DNA of 60,124 bases from an uncultured Bacteroidales bacterium (GCA_900318275.1 ONJY01000019.1:1-60124); one strand, 5' to 3'. Positions 41,249 through 51,128 are shown, counted from the first letter of the stretch. Notes: generated by a model from the letters alone, not told the origin. Numbers and translations are program-made.

Positions 41249-43362
41249 AATGTCTGATTATTGTCGTTGGTGTAATCATTGATGATGTCAAGCAATTCCG
41301 CTCCGTAGCGTTGTACGGTTTTCTCGCCCACGCCGAGTTGACGTTTCAGTTCAGCGATGGTGTGCGGCATATTTGTGGCTATAGCCTGCAAGGCTTTCTG
41401 CTGGAGGATTACGTAGGCTGGTACATTCTGTTCCGCAGCTTTGAGTGCCCTCCAGTTGCGCAGGGCGGTAGCCAAGTCTGTGTTCATACTGTCGCCGCCG
41501 CTTTGTTTGGTCGGCTTGACCTGTTTGGGGGCTCTTTCACGGCCAGTCTTCTTTTCTTTCCCTTCGTTGTTCATGAGGTAGTCCACTTTTGCACGCTGTA
41601 CTGTCTGCACACTGTAGCCGTCCTTGATAACAGCAGTAAGGCACGACAGCTTCATTCCAAGCGCTTCGGCAAATTTGCTGCCATTGTCTTTGACTCTCTC
41701 TGCAGTCACCTTGTTGTCTATGTCGACATCGAGGAGCGTCGGCAGCATTGCGGCTACTTCGGCGAGCTTTCCCTGGAAGTATTCTGCACCTTGTCGTGCA
41801 CGGAGTTCCTGGTTCGAAGGGTCTATACGCATGAGCTGCGCCTTGAATTTCTCACTCACCACCTGCAAATCCATCAGGGTGGATATTTTCGTGTTAAGCG
41901 CCTGTACCAGATTGGGGTATATGTTCTTCAGCTTGCCGTAATGTTCGTACAGCTTGTCGGCAAGGTGTACAAGGTCGTCTATGCCGAAGAGCTCCATAAG
42001 CTTCTCCATGCGGTACTGGCGCTCGTAGTCGTCGGCAGCCATGCTTGTCTGCTCGAAGCTCGGCTGGGCGCTGACGAAGTGGCTGACGGAAGTGTCGTTG
42101 AAGGCTACGCCAGCGGTCAAAGGCGTGGATAGCGAGAGTCCTTCGAGTGTACGGCAGCGGCTAAGTGCCACATATACTTGTCCGAAAGCGAAGGCGTCGG
42201 CGGCATCGATGACGACGCGGTCGAAGGTAAGTCCTTGGGCTTTGTGGATGGTCACCGCCCATGCGGCTTGCAGAGGATACTGGCAGAAAGTGCCTTCCAC
42301 CTCCTGCTTAATCTCGTTGGTCTTGGCGTCGAGGCTGTATTTCATGCTTTCCCACAGCTCGCGGTTCACGGCTATGGTGTCGCCGTCGTCGCTGATGACC
42401 TCGATGTGGTCCTTGTCTTCTTCGCGCAGGAACGCTGTAACTGTGCCCAGCATGCCGTTGTAGTAGCGGTGACCACCGGAGGAGTCGTTCTTTACGAACA
42501 TCACGCGCTCGCCGACCTTCACCTCGAGGCTTTGGTCGCAGGGCAGCGCCTTGTCCGGATAGTTGCCTTTGACGATGGCCTCGAACCTACGCTGCTCGCC
42601 ATGCAAGGCCTCCATGTGTCGGCGGTTTATGGCGTCGGCCTGCCGGTTGTGGGTGGTGAGGGTGATGGCACCTTTCTGCGGCTTGCCCACGCGGGCGTTC
42701 AAGGCGGCGAGGGTGGGGGCGTCGATATTGTTGTCGCGCACATGGTTCAGAAGGTCTACGAAGGCGGCGTCCTGCTGACGGTAGACACGTGTGAGCTCTA
42801 TGGTGACGTAGTTTATCTGCTGCAGCGCTTTGCTGGCGAAAAAATAGGGAGATGGGTACACGCGCTCCATGTATGGGCGCTCGGTCTCGGTGACAACAGG
42901 CGAGAGCTGGTGCACGTCGCCTATGAGCAGCAGTTGCACTCCGCCGAATGGACGGCTGCTGCGGCGCACGCGGCGCAGCGTCATGTCGATGGCGTCGAGC
43001 AGGTCGGCGCGCACCATCGACACCTCGTCGATGATGAGCAACTCCAGCGTGCGTATGATGTTCTGCTTGTTCTTGCTGAGTGACTTGTATTTGTCTGGCA
43101 TCTGGTATTCGGTCACCAGTTCTTTGATGTCAGGCAGGTATGGGTCGAAGGGGAGCTGGAAGAATGAGTGTATGGTGACGCCGCCGGCATTGATAGCCGC
43201 CACGCCCGTAGGAGCCACGACGGCGTGCCGCTTCGTTGTGCTCGCTACAATGTCGTGCAGGAATGTCGTCTTGCCGGTGCCCGCCTTGCCGGTCAGGAAC
43301 ACCGACACGCCTGTCTGCTCCACATAGCGACGTGCCAATTCTATCTGAGGGTTGGTCTCCAT
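41245..43362 (-). CDS. Pif1/RecD-type superfamily 1 helicase with HRDC domain
   Basis: 705 residues from ATG 43362. Walker A GKAGTGKT (25-32), [12 protein letters not shown] (motif Ia), [19 protein letters not shown] (motif II), [12 protein letters not shown] (motif III) and the C-terminal [16 protein letters not shown] with YVALSRCR (motifs V/VI) make it a Pif1-like 5'-3' DNA helicase. The last ~75 residues ([29 protein letters not shown]) form an HRDC nucleic-acid-binding domain. Such fusions are common in Bacteroidota. It is coupled by a 4-bp overlap to nfo, suggesting a shared repair operon. Confidence 0.92.
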   Translation of the reverse strand: METNPQIELARRYVEQTGVSVFLTGKAGTGKTTFLHDIVASTTKRHAVVAPTGVAAINAGGVTIHSFFQLPFDPYLPDIKELVTEYQMPDKYKSLSKNKQNIIRTLELLIIDEVSMVRADLLDAIDMTLRRVRRSSRPFGGVQLLLIGDVHQLSPVVTETERPYMERVYPSPYFFASKALQQINYVTIELTRVYRQQDAAFVDLLNHVRDNNIDAPTLAALNARVGKPQKGAITLTTHNRQADAINRRHMEALHGEQRRFEAIVKGNYPDKALPCDQSLEVKVGERVMFVKNDSSGGHRYYNGMLGTVTAFLREEDKDHIEVISDDGDTIAVNRELWESMKYSLDAKTNEIKQEVEGTFCQYPLQAAWAVTIHKAQGLTFDRVVIDAADAFAFGQVYVALSRCRTLEGLSLSTPLTAGVAFNDTSVSHFVSAQPSFEQTSMAADDYERQYRMEKLMELFGIDDLVHLADKLYEHYGKLKNIYPNLVQALNTKISTLMDLQVVSEKFKAQLMRIDPSNQELRARQGAEYFQGKLAEVAAMLPTLLDVDIDNKVTAERVKDNGSKFAEALGMKLSCLTAVIKDGYSVQTVQRAKVDYLMNNEGKEKKTGRERAPKQVKPTKQSGGDSMNTDLATALRNWRALKAAEQNVPAYVILQQKALQAIATNMPHTIAELKRQLGVGEKTVQRYGAELLDIINDYTNDNNQTL

Positions 43363-43371
43363 AATTGCGTG

Positions 43372-43403
43372 CAAAGGTACGAACTTTTTGCCACTCGGCA
43401 AAA
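43372..43403 (-). promoter_or_regulatory. Promoter of the helicase-nfo operon
   Basis: On the minus strand TTTTG (43399-43403), 19-bp spacer, TACCTTTG (43372-43379), ending 10 bp before the helicase ATG, so the leader would be very short. Confidence 0.8.
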
Positions 43404-43432
43404 TATAATACCTTATCTCGCGTTATATCAAC

Positions 43433-43900
43433 ATGGAAGAACCTATTCTCAACGCCCACAACAAAGAGGAGTACCCGCCGATGCATACGGCGGAGCATAT
43501 ACTGAACCAGACGATGGTGCGGATGTTCGGCTGCCCGCGGTCGCGCAACGCCCATATAGAACGCAAGAAAAGCAAATGCGACTACCTCCTCGACGCCTGT
43601 CCCTCCGAAGAGCAGGTGCAGGAGATTGAGCGCCGCGTGAACGAGGTGATAGCGCAGCATCTGCCCGTCAGCTATGAGTTCGTGAAGAGGGGAGAGGTGC
43701 CGCCGGAGGTGGACCTCTGGAAGCTGCCCGACGACGCCAGCGAGACCCTTCGCCTGGTGCGCATCGGCGACTACGACCTCTGCGCCTGTGTCGGCACCCA
43801 CGTTCAGAACACCTCCGAGATAGCCCCCTTCAAGATTATCTCCCACGACTACATCGCCGACACCCACACTTGGCGTATGCGCTTCAAACTGGCAGAGTGA
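43433..43900 (+). CDS. AlaX-like tRNA-editing (SAD domain) protein
   Basis: 155 residues. The zinc-binding/editing motifs of the AlaRS/ThrRS second additional domain are present: HTAEHILNQ (HxxxH) and CVGTHVQNTSEI (CxxxH). Free-standing proteins of this type hydrolyse mischarged tRNA such as Ser-tRNA-Ala. It lacks the N-terminal barrel of larger AlaX forms. It starts divergently from the helicase promoter and is followed after 2 bp by the macrodomain gene. Confidence 0.85.
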   Translation: MEEPILNAHNKEEYPPMHTAEHILNQTMVRMFGCPRSRNAHIERKKSKCDYLLDACPSEEQVQEIERRVNEVIAQHLPVSYEFVKRGEVPPEVDLWKLPDDASETLRLVRIGDYDLCACVGTHVQNTSEIAPFKIISHDYIADTHTWRMRFKLAE

Positions 43901-43902
43901 GA

Positions 43903-44631
43903 ATGAACCGTAGCGAGAATATCGATTTCTGCATCCGCTACCTGATGGAGCAAAATGAGGCAACGGCCGTCATGCCTCAGACGTTGCATGACAAGAAACA
44001 GTTGCTTCGGGCTTTGATGAATGTATGGCGGCCGCAGCCGCTGAGCATCGACTTCCTGAAGGCTCAGGACGAAGAGCTGCAGATGCAGCTGAGAGACAAG
44101 GGTGTCGTCAGAACCCGCGAGAGGCTGTGGCAGGGCGACATCACGAGGCTCAAAGTCGACGCCATCGTCAATGCTGCCGGACCTCGCGGCCTCGGATGCT
44201 GGAATCCGCTGCACCCCTGCATCGACAACGACATCCATTCTGCCGCAGGCTTGCAGCTGCGCATGGAGTGTGACAAAATACTGCAGGGCGACACCATCGC
44301 CACCGGCGGCGCCATCGTCACACCCGGCTACAACCTGCCCGCCAAATGGGTCATCCACACCGTAGGTCCGGTCATCGAGGGCGACAAGCCCACCGCCGGA
44401 CAGGAGGAACAGCTGGCCGGCTGCTACCGCACCTGCCTGTGGCTCGCCCAGCAGCACAACTGCCACAGCATAGCCTTCTGCTGCATCTCCACAGGCGACT
44501 TCCACTTCCCCAACCGTCGCGCCGCCGAGATTGCCGTCAACGCCTGCCGGGAAGCCCGCATCCACGTGATCTTCAACGTCTATAAGGACATCGACTACGC
44601 CATCTACAAGGAACTCCTACGGCTGCGTTGA
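43903..44631 (+). CDS. Zinc-dependent macrodomain protein (protein-ADP-ribose hydrolase type)
   Basis: 242 residues from ATG 43903. After an ~85-residue N-terminal helical part comes a macrodomain: GDITRLKVDAIVNAAGP, then GCWNPLHPCIDNDIHSAAG, whose Cys-His-Cys matches the zinc loop of the Zn-macrodomain hydrolases that remove ADP-ribose from proteins, and GGAIVTPGYNLPAKWVIHTVGP with FCCISTGDFHFP. Family members often pair with lipoyl-linked sirtuins in operons; none is present here. Instead it is co-transcribed with a tRNA-editing protein. An upstream in-frame ATG at 43870 lies inside that gene and is less likely. Confidence 0.9.
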   Translation: MNRSENIDFCIRYLMEQNEATAVMPQTLHDKKQLLRALMNVWRPQPLSIDFLKAQDEELQMQLRDKGVVRTRERLWQGDITRLKVDAIVNAAGPRGLGCWNPLHPCIDNDIHSAAGLQLRMECDKILQGDTIATGGAIVTPGYNLPAKWVIHTVGPVIEGDKPTAGQEEQLAGCYRTCLWLAQQHNCHSIAFCCISTGDFHFPNRRAAEIAVNACREARIHVIFNVYKDIDYAIYKELLRLR

Positions 44632-44667
44632 GATTATACACCGAAAGGGAATACCCTATTGCAACAA

Positions 44668-44695
44668 GCCTCTGTAGTAAATTTGCTGCAGAGGC
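44668..44695. terminator. Possible bidirectional terminator hairpin
   Basis: GCCTCTG and CAGAGGC pair around a 14-nt loop between the converging macrodomain and acetyltransferase genes. The following T run is weak. Confidence 0.45.
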
Positions 44696-44721
44696 GTGTC
44701 GTTTATGTGGCCTGGCGGTTG

Positions 44722-45348
44722 CTATATTGCAAGTGTGTTGATTGCCTCTTGGAGGCCGTTGAGGAAGCGGGCGGCTTCGAAGCCGTCCATCTGGGCGTGG
44801 TGGAACTGGAAGGAGACGGGCAGCGATGTCTTGAAGAGACCCCGCCGGTATTTGCCCCAAGCCAGGAAGGGGTTGGTGAACATCTCGGAGTAGACGCTCA
44901 CCACCGCGTCGATTTCGCATTCTGGCAACGCCGAGGTGTCGATGGCCATGTATTGTTCGCCCAGGAGGTAGTCCTCGTTGGTGTCGTGGACCTGGCGTGT
45001 CAGCCGGAGGTAGTCTTCGTTGAACTGGCGGATGTCCTCCGAGAAGGGTATGTCGCAGAGATGGGGTTCGCCCTTGGAGGTCATCACGACCGTGTTGACC
45101 GCCAAGCGGTCGTATTGCCACAGGCGTCCGCCGGCCGGCAGGGTGTAGAACTCGGCGATGGGGCTTGCCGCATGGCCGATGCACCAACACATCAGCATGT
45201 TGGTCTTCAGCCCTCTTCTCCGGCCTGCTCTGACAAGCCTGCCGATATTGAAGGTCTTGGTGATGGTCACTTTCGGCATCGGGGCATCCTTCCATAGTTC
45301 AAATGCCCGTCCGCGCGGCGATGATTGTGGGTCAATCTCTCTTCTCAT
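44722..45348 (-). CDS. CatA-like O-acetyltransferase
   Basis: 208 residues, near the length of chloramphenicol acetyltransferases. Contains WKDAPMPKVTIT near the N-terminus (equivalent to the family's P...T-x-x-FD region), FTNPFLAWGKY and the catalytic region FQFHHAQMDGFEAARFLNGLQ, in which the second His of HHxxxDG is the general base. The DG is MDG here. It may acetylate chloramphenicol or another acceptor; many chromosomal CatA-like proteins have no known role. A TATCTTTG promoter element lies 42-49 bp upstream. Confidence 0.85.
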   Translation of the reverse strand: MRREIDPQSSPRGRAFELWKDAPMPKVTITKTFNIGRLVRAGRRRGLKTNMLMCWCIGHAASPIAEFYTLPAGGRLWQYDRLAVNTVVMTSKGEPHLCDIPFSEDIRQFNEDYLRLTRQVHDTNEDYLLGEQYMAIDTSALPECEIDAVVSVYSEMFTNPFLAWGKYRRGLFKTSLPVSFQFHHAQMDGFEAARFLNGLQEAINTLAI

Positions 45349-45389
45349 GTCAAAAAAAAACAGTCGTTCCGTTGGTTTTTTATCGGTTG

Positions 45390-45423
45390 CAAAGATACTC
45401 TTTTTTTATGAGGTGACCCCAAA
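45390..45423 (-). promoter_or_regulatory. Promoter of the CatA-like gene
   Basis: TATCTTTG on the minus strand (45390-45397) with TTTG at 45420-45423; the 22-bp spacer is longer than ideal. The remaining bases to 45530 are an AT-rich spacer without a supported gene. Confidence 0.6.
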
Positions 45424-45530
45424 AAAGTTGGTAAGGAGGGGTTTTATACGAGGATAAAATGAAGAAGTGTCAGTATGATATAAAACGAAGAAAGGAACCT
45501 TGTGGGATGGGCAACGGTTGGATTAAAACA

Positions 45531-45998
45531 TTAATCCTGAATGATGACTCCTGGAATAGTTACGATAAACCCTTCGATGGCTGTTACAATTTCTTGAAGC
45601 AGCTCATCTGGACAATAAAATAAGTCAGCATTTAGATATTTTCGAATTGAGATAAACATAGCCCCTTCAAATATATCTCCATTCACTCCAACCTCTTCAT
45701 CCCAATAATTCGCAAAAGCTTCATTTATTTCTTCCCACAAGTGATAAGGTAAAACAAAGCCTATCTTGTTGTTAACAACCTCATAAAGCACCTCTTCTGT
45801 GAATGCATCTTCCCGGTAGGGAGAAATGAACCTTTTTATATTTGAATTGTTTGTCTCCAAAAGGTTGTCATCGACTGTCGGCATACTGAAGTCCAAGAAC
45901 ACATCATCTTCGTCGGCGGGCATTCGAATATCTGAATTAAGAGATGTGTTCGTGCTTATTAGTTGCTGTTTTCCCCATAATATAATATTTTCAGACAT
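45531..45998 (-). CDS. Acidic protein of unknown function, third gene of AT-rich operon
   Basis: 155 residues, strongly acidic, with no signal peptide or membrane helix. It consists of an N-terminal polar segment (ILWGKQQLISTNTSLNSDIRMPADEDD) and a mixed alpha/beta part (EEVLYEVVNNKIGFVLPYHLWEEINEAFANYWDEE, MFISIRKYLNADLFYCPDELLQEIVTAIEGF). I do not recognise a family. The start overlaps the deiminase stop by 8 bp, indicating translational coupling. Size, charge and position would suit a regulator, inhibitor or immunity-type partner, but that is only inference. AT content is clearly higher than in neighbouring core genes. Confidence 0.7.
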   Translation of the reverse strand: MSENIILWGKQQLISTNTSLNSDIRMPADEDDVFLDFSMPTVDDNLLETNNSNIKRFISPYREDAFTEEVLYEVVNNKIGFVLPYHLWEEINEAFANYWDEEVGVNGDIFEGAMFISIRKYLNADLFYCPDELLQEIVTAIEGFIVTIPGVIIQD

Positions 45999-46860
45999 AA
46001 ATATCCCAAGAAATACAATTTAATGCACCACCTTTTCTTACGACCTCGATAGATGGTATCCCAACTACTTTGTATTTTGGCATTGCGGCTGATATTTGTT
46101 GTATTGCTTGCTCGTCCTCAGGAATACTTAATTGAGGAACTAGCACAAGATTGTCAACCTTCAAGAAGTTGATGTAAGCCCAACTGTGACGATGTATTTT
46201 AGGTCTATTATATTTCAATGGTATCACATCAAAGGCAGAATCAAGGATTTTGCGATATTTCCTATAGAAATAAGGAGAAAAGTCATCGTAGTTTGTCAGT
46301 AAGACCTTGTTGTCACCAATATAGTGTATAATACCATCGCTGTGACCGAGATATTCTTTTTTGTCCCACGGTAGGAAGATTATGTCGCATCGGAAAGCCT
46401 CTTTGAGTAGCTGTCTGACCTCGTCGGGAGACTTGTCCTTATTTTCTGCAAACACTTTATCAGTCATTACAACCTTGTCACCACAGAAAACGACATTTCC
46501 CCCGTCAATCACCAAATTCAAAAACTGTACATACTTTCCAAAATGGTTGTTTAAAGATTCAATAGAATTAATGTCTGTTATTGTACGCCTATAGTATGGC
46601 GTTTGCAAGTAGTCGGGGTTGTATATGTAAAAAATCAAACGGTCATCTTCGGTATGAATAGGCATATAATCGCGGCACCAGATATCTTTAGTGTTGTCTA
46701 ATATTCCATATGCGATATTGTGTTCCTTTAATTTTTCCGTAATACTTTGAAAAAGTACGGGGCATTTTTGGGGCAGAATGTTGGAAAAGAAGACAACTTT
46801 GAGCGGTTTAGGATGAGGATATACTGACATATTATCTTTTATTGCAATTATTAGATTCAA
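45991..46860 (-). CDS. Peptidylarginine/agmatine deiminase family protein
   Basis: 289 residues, no signal peptide. The motifs of the guanidine-modifying (GME) superfamily are in order: KDIWCRDYMPI (Asp), LVIDGGNVVF, LGHSDGIIHYIG (His and Asp) and RKGGALNCISW near the C-terminus (nucleophilic Cys). This is the porphyromonas-type/agmatine deiminase architecture; the protein is shorter than typical agmatine deiminases (~350-370) and is cytoplasmic, unlike secreted PPAD. It could hydrolyse agmatine, a protein arginine or another guanidinium. It overlaps both neighbours and has AT-rich codon use. Confidence 0.8.
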   Translation of the reverse strand: MNLIIAIKDNMSVYPHPKPLKVVFFSNILPQKCPVLFQSITEKLKEHNIAYGILDNTKDIWCRDYMPIHTEDDRLIFYIYNPDYLQTPYYRRTITDINSIESLNNHFGKYVQFLNLVIDGGNVVFCGDKVVMTDKVFAENKDKSPDEVRQLLKEAFRCDIIFLPWDKKEYLGHSDGIIHYIGDNKVLLTNYDDFSPYFYRKYRKILDSAFDVIPLKYNRPKIHRHSWAYINFLKVDNLVLVPQLSIPEDEQAIQQISAAMPKYKVVGIPSIEVVRKGGALNCISWDIYV

Positions 46861-47489
46861 TAAGGTCTGTTTATGTCGTATTTTTTTTGAAATTTTTTAA
46901 TCAGGTTTGTTTTTTTGTCATACCGTTCATTAATTGTATTCCAGTCTTCGATGTTTCCATCATAAAAACAAAGATTAAATGAATCATCTATATTTTCTGC
47001 CATATCTTTTTTCCCTAATAAACGTCTTGTTGACAAACAATTATTCTTATGACCAATCCTCTTTTTGATTCTTTCTAATATAGGCATACGATTACTACAA
47101 GTATTTAGAAATAGATCTTTGCAATTCAATGGCCCTGTGAATAGTTTATTCTCTTCGTCAATGACTGATCTAATTAATATTCCTCCAAAATGCGCGCTTC
47201 CATTTTCATAGGAACTATCGAAACAAATATCCACACCACTCAAATGAAAGAATAGTTCGCCAGCGTTCTTTCCTGTACGTGCATAGGTTACCATATTCCA
47301 AGGCTCTTTCATATTGTCTTGGTAGTAGTAAAACTCAATTTCGGCTAAATAGAATTCCTTGCCATCACAATTGATGCAATAATTATTAATCAGGTCTTCA
47401 GCTATTCTTTTAAAACATGCATCAGGTGACGAATTATCTAAATCTTTTAAAGGTTCCTGCAATAATTCATTAAAATCCTTTGTTTCCAT
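46857..47489 (-). CDS. 3-methyladenine DNA glycosylase (AAG)-like protein
   Basis: 210 residues. The order of motifs parallels methylpurine-DNA glycosylases: AEIEFYYY (for VETEAY), GELFFHLSGVDICFDSS (for the Y-x-x-YG-x-x-x-x-N strand), GGILIRSV (for GAVLIRA) and FTGPLNCKDLFLN (for the SGPG-x-L region), with a late STRRLLGKK. The residues are diverged, so a glycosylase activity is not assured; a lyase-like or binding role is possible. First gene of the three-gene AT-rich operon, followed with a 4-bp overlap by the deiminase gene. This assignment is inferred from motif order only. Confidence 0.5.
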   Translation of the reverse strand: METKDFNELLQEPLKDLDNSSPDACFKRIAEDLINNYCINCDGKEFYLAEIEFYYYQDNMKEPWNMVTYARTGKNAGELFFHLSGVDICFDSSYENGSAHFGGILIRSVIDEENKLFTGPLNCKDLFLNTCSNRMPILERIKKRIGHKNNCLSTRRLLGKKDMAENIDDSFNLCFYDGNIEDWNTINERYDKKTNLIKKFQKKYDINRPY

Positions 47490-47522
47490 ATGAAAAGTTT
47501 TTTGTGTTATTAATTTCTAGTG

Positions 47523-47553
47523 CAAAGGTATATCCGTTTTTCGGAATGACCAA
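47523..47553 (-). promoter_or_regulatory. Promoter of the deiminase operon
   Basis: On the minus strand TTG (47551-47553), 20-bp spacer, TACCTTTG (47523-47530), 34 bp before the first ATG. A native-type promoter drives an otherwise foreign-looking operon. Confidence 0.75.
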
Positions 47554-47608
47554 GGATTTTTTGTTAAAGTTCCTTAAGATTTCGCAAAAAGTTATTTATA
47601 AAAAATAA

Positions 47609-47634
47609 AAAGGGTGTACATATGGACACCTTTT
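47609..47634. other. Hairpin in the divergent gap
   Basis: AAGGGTGT and ACACCTTTT can pair around CATATGG. It looks like an intrinsic terminator, but no gene ends here on either strand, so it may be left over from a deleted gene or belong to a small RNA. Confidence 0.45.
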
Positions 47635-47738
47635 GTTTTGTGGATGACAGTAGTATTGTCAATAACATGTCGAAGTTCACATCTGAGGATAAAGCGAAAA
47701 TGCGCTTTCTTTCGGCAGACAGATTTCTCTCCATTTGA
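47622..47738 (+). CDS. Possible 38-residue ORF or gene remnant
   Basis: ATG to TGA, 38 residues (begins MDTFCFVDDSSIVNN, contains SEDKAKMRFLSADRFL). Polar, without signal or membrane segment; the hairpin at its start would hinder initiation. It may be the remnant of a larger gene. The rest of 47490-47834 holds only promoters and the operator. Confidence 0.25.
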   Translation: MDTFCFVDDSSIVNNMSKFTSEDKAKMRFLSADRFLSI

Positions 47739-47766
47739 GACTGCCCAAATACGACATTATTCCCAT

Positions 47767-47810
47767 CGACAAAATATATTTCCTCATATCAATATTTTGT
47801 CGTAACTTTG
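47767..47810 (+). promoter_or_regulatory. Operator-like palindrome and -7 element of the DUF3791 pair
   Basis: CGACAAAATAT (47767-47777) and ATATTTTGTCG (47792-47802) are perfect 11-bp inverted arms with a 14-bp spacer. The -7 box TAACTTTG (47803-47810) follows directly. A protein binding both arms would block RNA polymerase, the arrangement expected for an autoregulated toxin-antitoxin pair. No good -33 TTTG is seen apart from the one in the right arm. Confidence 0.7.
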
Positions 47811-47834
47811 CAAATTGAAACATACATACATTGT

Positions 47835-48059
47835 ATGAGTAAAAAACAACAAGATATAGCCTATTTCCTGTCGTTCTGTACTGAGCAGTACAAGAACGAA
47901 AAACACATGTCGGGTAGAGATGCCATGAATATGTTGGAGAAGTATGGTGTATTGGATTATCTTGCGGAGCATTACGAGATGTTGCACACGCAGGGCCGCC
48001 AATGGTTGATGGAAGATATTGACGAGTTTATTGCATTACGCAAAAAGGAGGTCTCATGA
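47835..48059 (+). CDS. DUF3791-like small protein
   Basis: 74 residues from ATG 47835, preferred over ATG 47808 because that lies on the -7 box. The sequence (IAYFLSFCTEQYKNEKHMSGRDAMNMLEKYGVLDYLAEHYEMLHTQG, then DIDEFIALRKKE) follows the DUF3791 pattern. DUF3791 proteins are often encoded next to DUF3990 putative ADP-ribosyltransferase toxins and are suspected antitoxin components. No DUF3990 gene is present here. The stop overlaps the next gene's ATG by 4 bp. Confidence 0.75.
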   Translation: MSKKQQDIAYFLSFCTEQYKNEKHMSGRDAMNMLEKYGVLDYLAEHYEMLHTQGRQWLMEDIDEFIALRKKEVS

Positions 48060-48271
48060 ACCTCGACATCACACAGGATAACTTGTATTTGATTCTGCCA
48101 TCGAAAGTCAGTCGAATGGCAGAGATGCTTGCCGAGGACAGCGGGAAGAGTATTGTTCAGGCCGTGAGGGATATATACCTTTCAGATGTCTATAAACGCT
48201 TGGAGCAGGAATCCACAAAGCAATGGCACCTCGGCCCGGTGGCACTTTATCAAGAGTTTTGTGCGAATTGA
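48056..48271 (+). CDS. Small partner protein of the DUF3791 gene
   Basis: 71 residues. N-terminal half (LYLILPSKVSRMAEMLAEDSGKSIVQAVRDIYLSDVYKRLEQEST) has a helix-helix pattern like the ribbon/helix DNA-binding or toxin-neutralising parts of antitoxins; the tail is WHLGPVALYQEF. Similar small genes accompany DUF3791 in Bacteroidota. It may bind the palindromic operator. Whether the pair is a complete toxin-antitoxin system or one that has lost its toxin cannot be said. Confidence 0.6.
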   Translation: MNLDITQDNLYLILPSKVSRMAEMLAEDSGKSIVQAVRDIYLSDVYKRLEQESTKQWHLGPVALYQEFCAN

Positions 48272-48308
48272 TTAAAGGAGCCAGAAAGAACCCACAAAGA
48301 AGGCATAA

Positions 48309-48340
48309 AAAAGGGAGCACCCAATCGGATGCTCCCTTTT
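48309..48340. terminator. Bidirectional terminator
   Basis: AAAAGGGAGCA and TGCTCCCTTTT form a perfect 11-bp stem between the converging DUF3791 pair and dinD. Confidence 0.92.
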
Positions 48341-48341
48341 A

Positions 48342-49205
48342 TCATTTATTTTTATGTGGTAACTTCCTGGACCCTTCGGCAATTTGTTTTTCTTCTTTTG
48401 CCATGCGACGTTCTACTTTTTTGATATCTTCGGCTGGCGGTAGGTTCTCAGGCTTGATGCCTCGGCGCCCGAGCATCTCACGGACGCTAATGTTGTTTTG
48501 TATGTGCTCATTTGTGATGGATTGCTCGCCGAACATGTCTTTTTGTTCCACATTGTAGTTGGTCATTTCAGTAGCAAGATTTTTAGCCGCAATGGTCAAG
48601 GTAGGCAGGCGGTCGGCAAGAGCACCACTCTTGATTCCGAGACGTTGTTTCATCTGCTCTGTGCTGAGTCCACCGAACAAAGCGCTGTCGCCTTTTGAAC
48701 GTATTCGTGCAAATCCTTTGTCATCAACCCCACGTTCGTAGATGTTCTTACTCAATTGCTTCTCGGAGGAACGCAGCCTGTCTCGAGTCTCCATCCTCTC
48801 AAGCATGTGCAACCTTTCCTCTATCACTTCAGCACGGCGTGTTTGTACGGCAAAGTAGCTCTGTGCAAATGCAATTTCTTCTTTCTTTGGGTCTCCGTTT
48901 TGGGCAATGAGATAGCATGCATAGCGCGTCAGCATAAAGTCCTGAACTGCTCGTTCAGAACCGCTACCCAACGAGACCATTTTCGTGACCTCACGAAAAT
49001 GGTCATCGATATTGATACCCTGCGTTTTGCATGATTGCATGGCTCGTCCGATAGCCACGGCAAAATTTTCCCATCTTGCATATCCAAGAACGTGTTGCAG
49101 TTCTCTAGCATACCACACTTCTAAATCCGAGCCATCATCGCCATTGACATTGTGCATTATTTCGTCAAAGGCGCTTTTGTATATGTTGATTTGTTGAATG
49201 TCCAT
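48342..49205 (-). CDS. dinD: DNA damage-inducible protein D
   Basis: 287 residues from ATG 49205. DinD/BRO-N-like pattern: WYARELQHVLGYARWENFAVAIGRAMQSC, REVTKMVSLGSGSERAVQDFMLTRYACYLIAQNGDP and FAQSYFAVQTRRAE. In E. coli DinD is SOS-induced and inhibits RecA filaments. I could not identify a LexA box in the 60 bp upstream. The frame remains open to 49280, but homology begins near MDIQQINIYKSAFDEI. Confidence 0.88.
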   Translation of the reverse strand: MDIQQINIYKSAFDEIMHNVNGDDGSDLEVWYARELQHVLGYARWENFAVAIGRAMQSCKTQGINIDDHFREVTKMVSLGSGSERAVQDFMLTRYACYLIAQNGDPKKEEIAFAQSYFAVQTRRAEVIEERLHMLERMETRDRLRSSEKQLSKNIYERGVDDKGFARIRSKGDSALFGGLSTEQMKQRLGIKSGALADRLPTLTIAAKNLATEMTNYNVEQKDMFGEQSITNEHIQNNISVREMLGRRGIKPENLPPAEDIKKVERRMAKEEKQIAEGSRKLPHKNK

Positions 49206-49263
49206 AATCGTTGTTTCTCTTAATAACGGAGACGCTGTGACAATATTGCCTTTTGACATAAAT

Positions 49264-49296
49264 AAAGCCTCGGCTGGCATTGCCAGCCGAGGCTTT
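49264..49296. terminator. Strong terminator after groEL
   Basis: AAAGCCTCGGCTGGCA and TGCCAGCCGAGGCTTT are a perfect 16-bp inverted repeat, separated by one base, between groEL and dinD. Confidence 0.92.
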
Positions 49297-49320
49297 TATA
49301 TTGGTTTGTATCAATTCATC

Positions 49321-51006
<1,686 letters not shown>

Positions 51007-51012
51007 TTATTC

Positions 51013-51128
51013 TTTTTTTATCTAACCGAATCATCCGAATCGTTCCGAATTGTAATTTGTGTTTCGGTTTCTTTCGGTTTGTTCGGTTAGAGTGTTAATT
51101 AATATCGGATTTATTCGGTTTGTTCGGT
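51013..51128. repeat. Inverted array of CCGAA / TTCGG units between groES and groEL
   Basis: Three CCGAA units spaced 9 and 10 bp (51016-51039) are followed by three TTCGG units spaced 10 and 9 bp (51063-51087), a mirror-image arrangement. GGTTTGTTCGGTTAGAG occurs twice (near 51075 and 51117). In the groES-groEL mRNA this can fold into a long hairpin with regularly spaced GC pairs. Confidence 0.75.

Noticed and set aside
45459-45623. 54-codon plus-strand ORF with a GAGGAT start region
   Set aside because: Overlaps the acidic protein gene in antisense and has no recognisable feature; the start motif is probably chance in AT-rich DNA.
47614-47805. 63-codon plus-strand ORF in the divergent gap
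   Set aside because: Runs through the hairpin, the operator palindrome and the -7 box, with no coding character.
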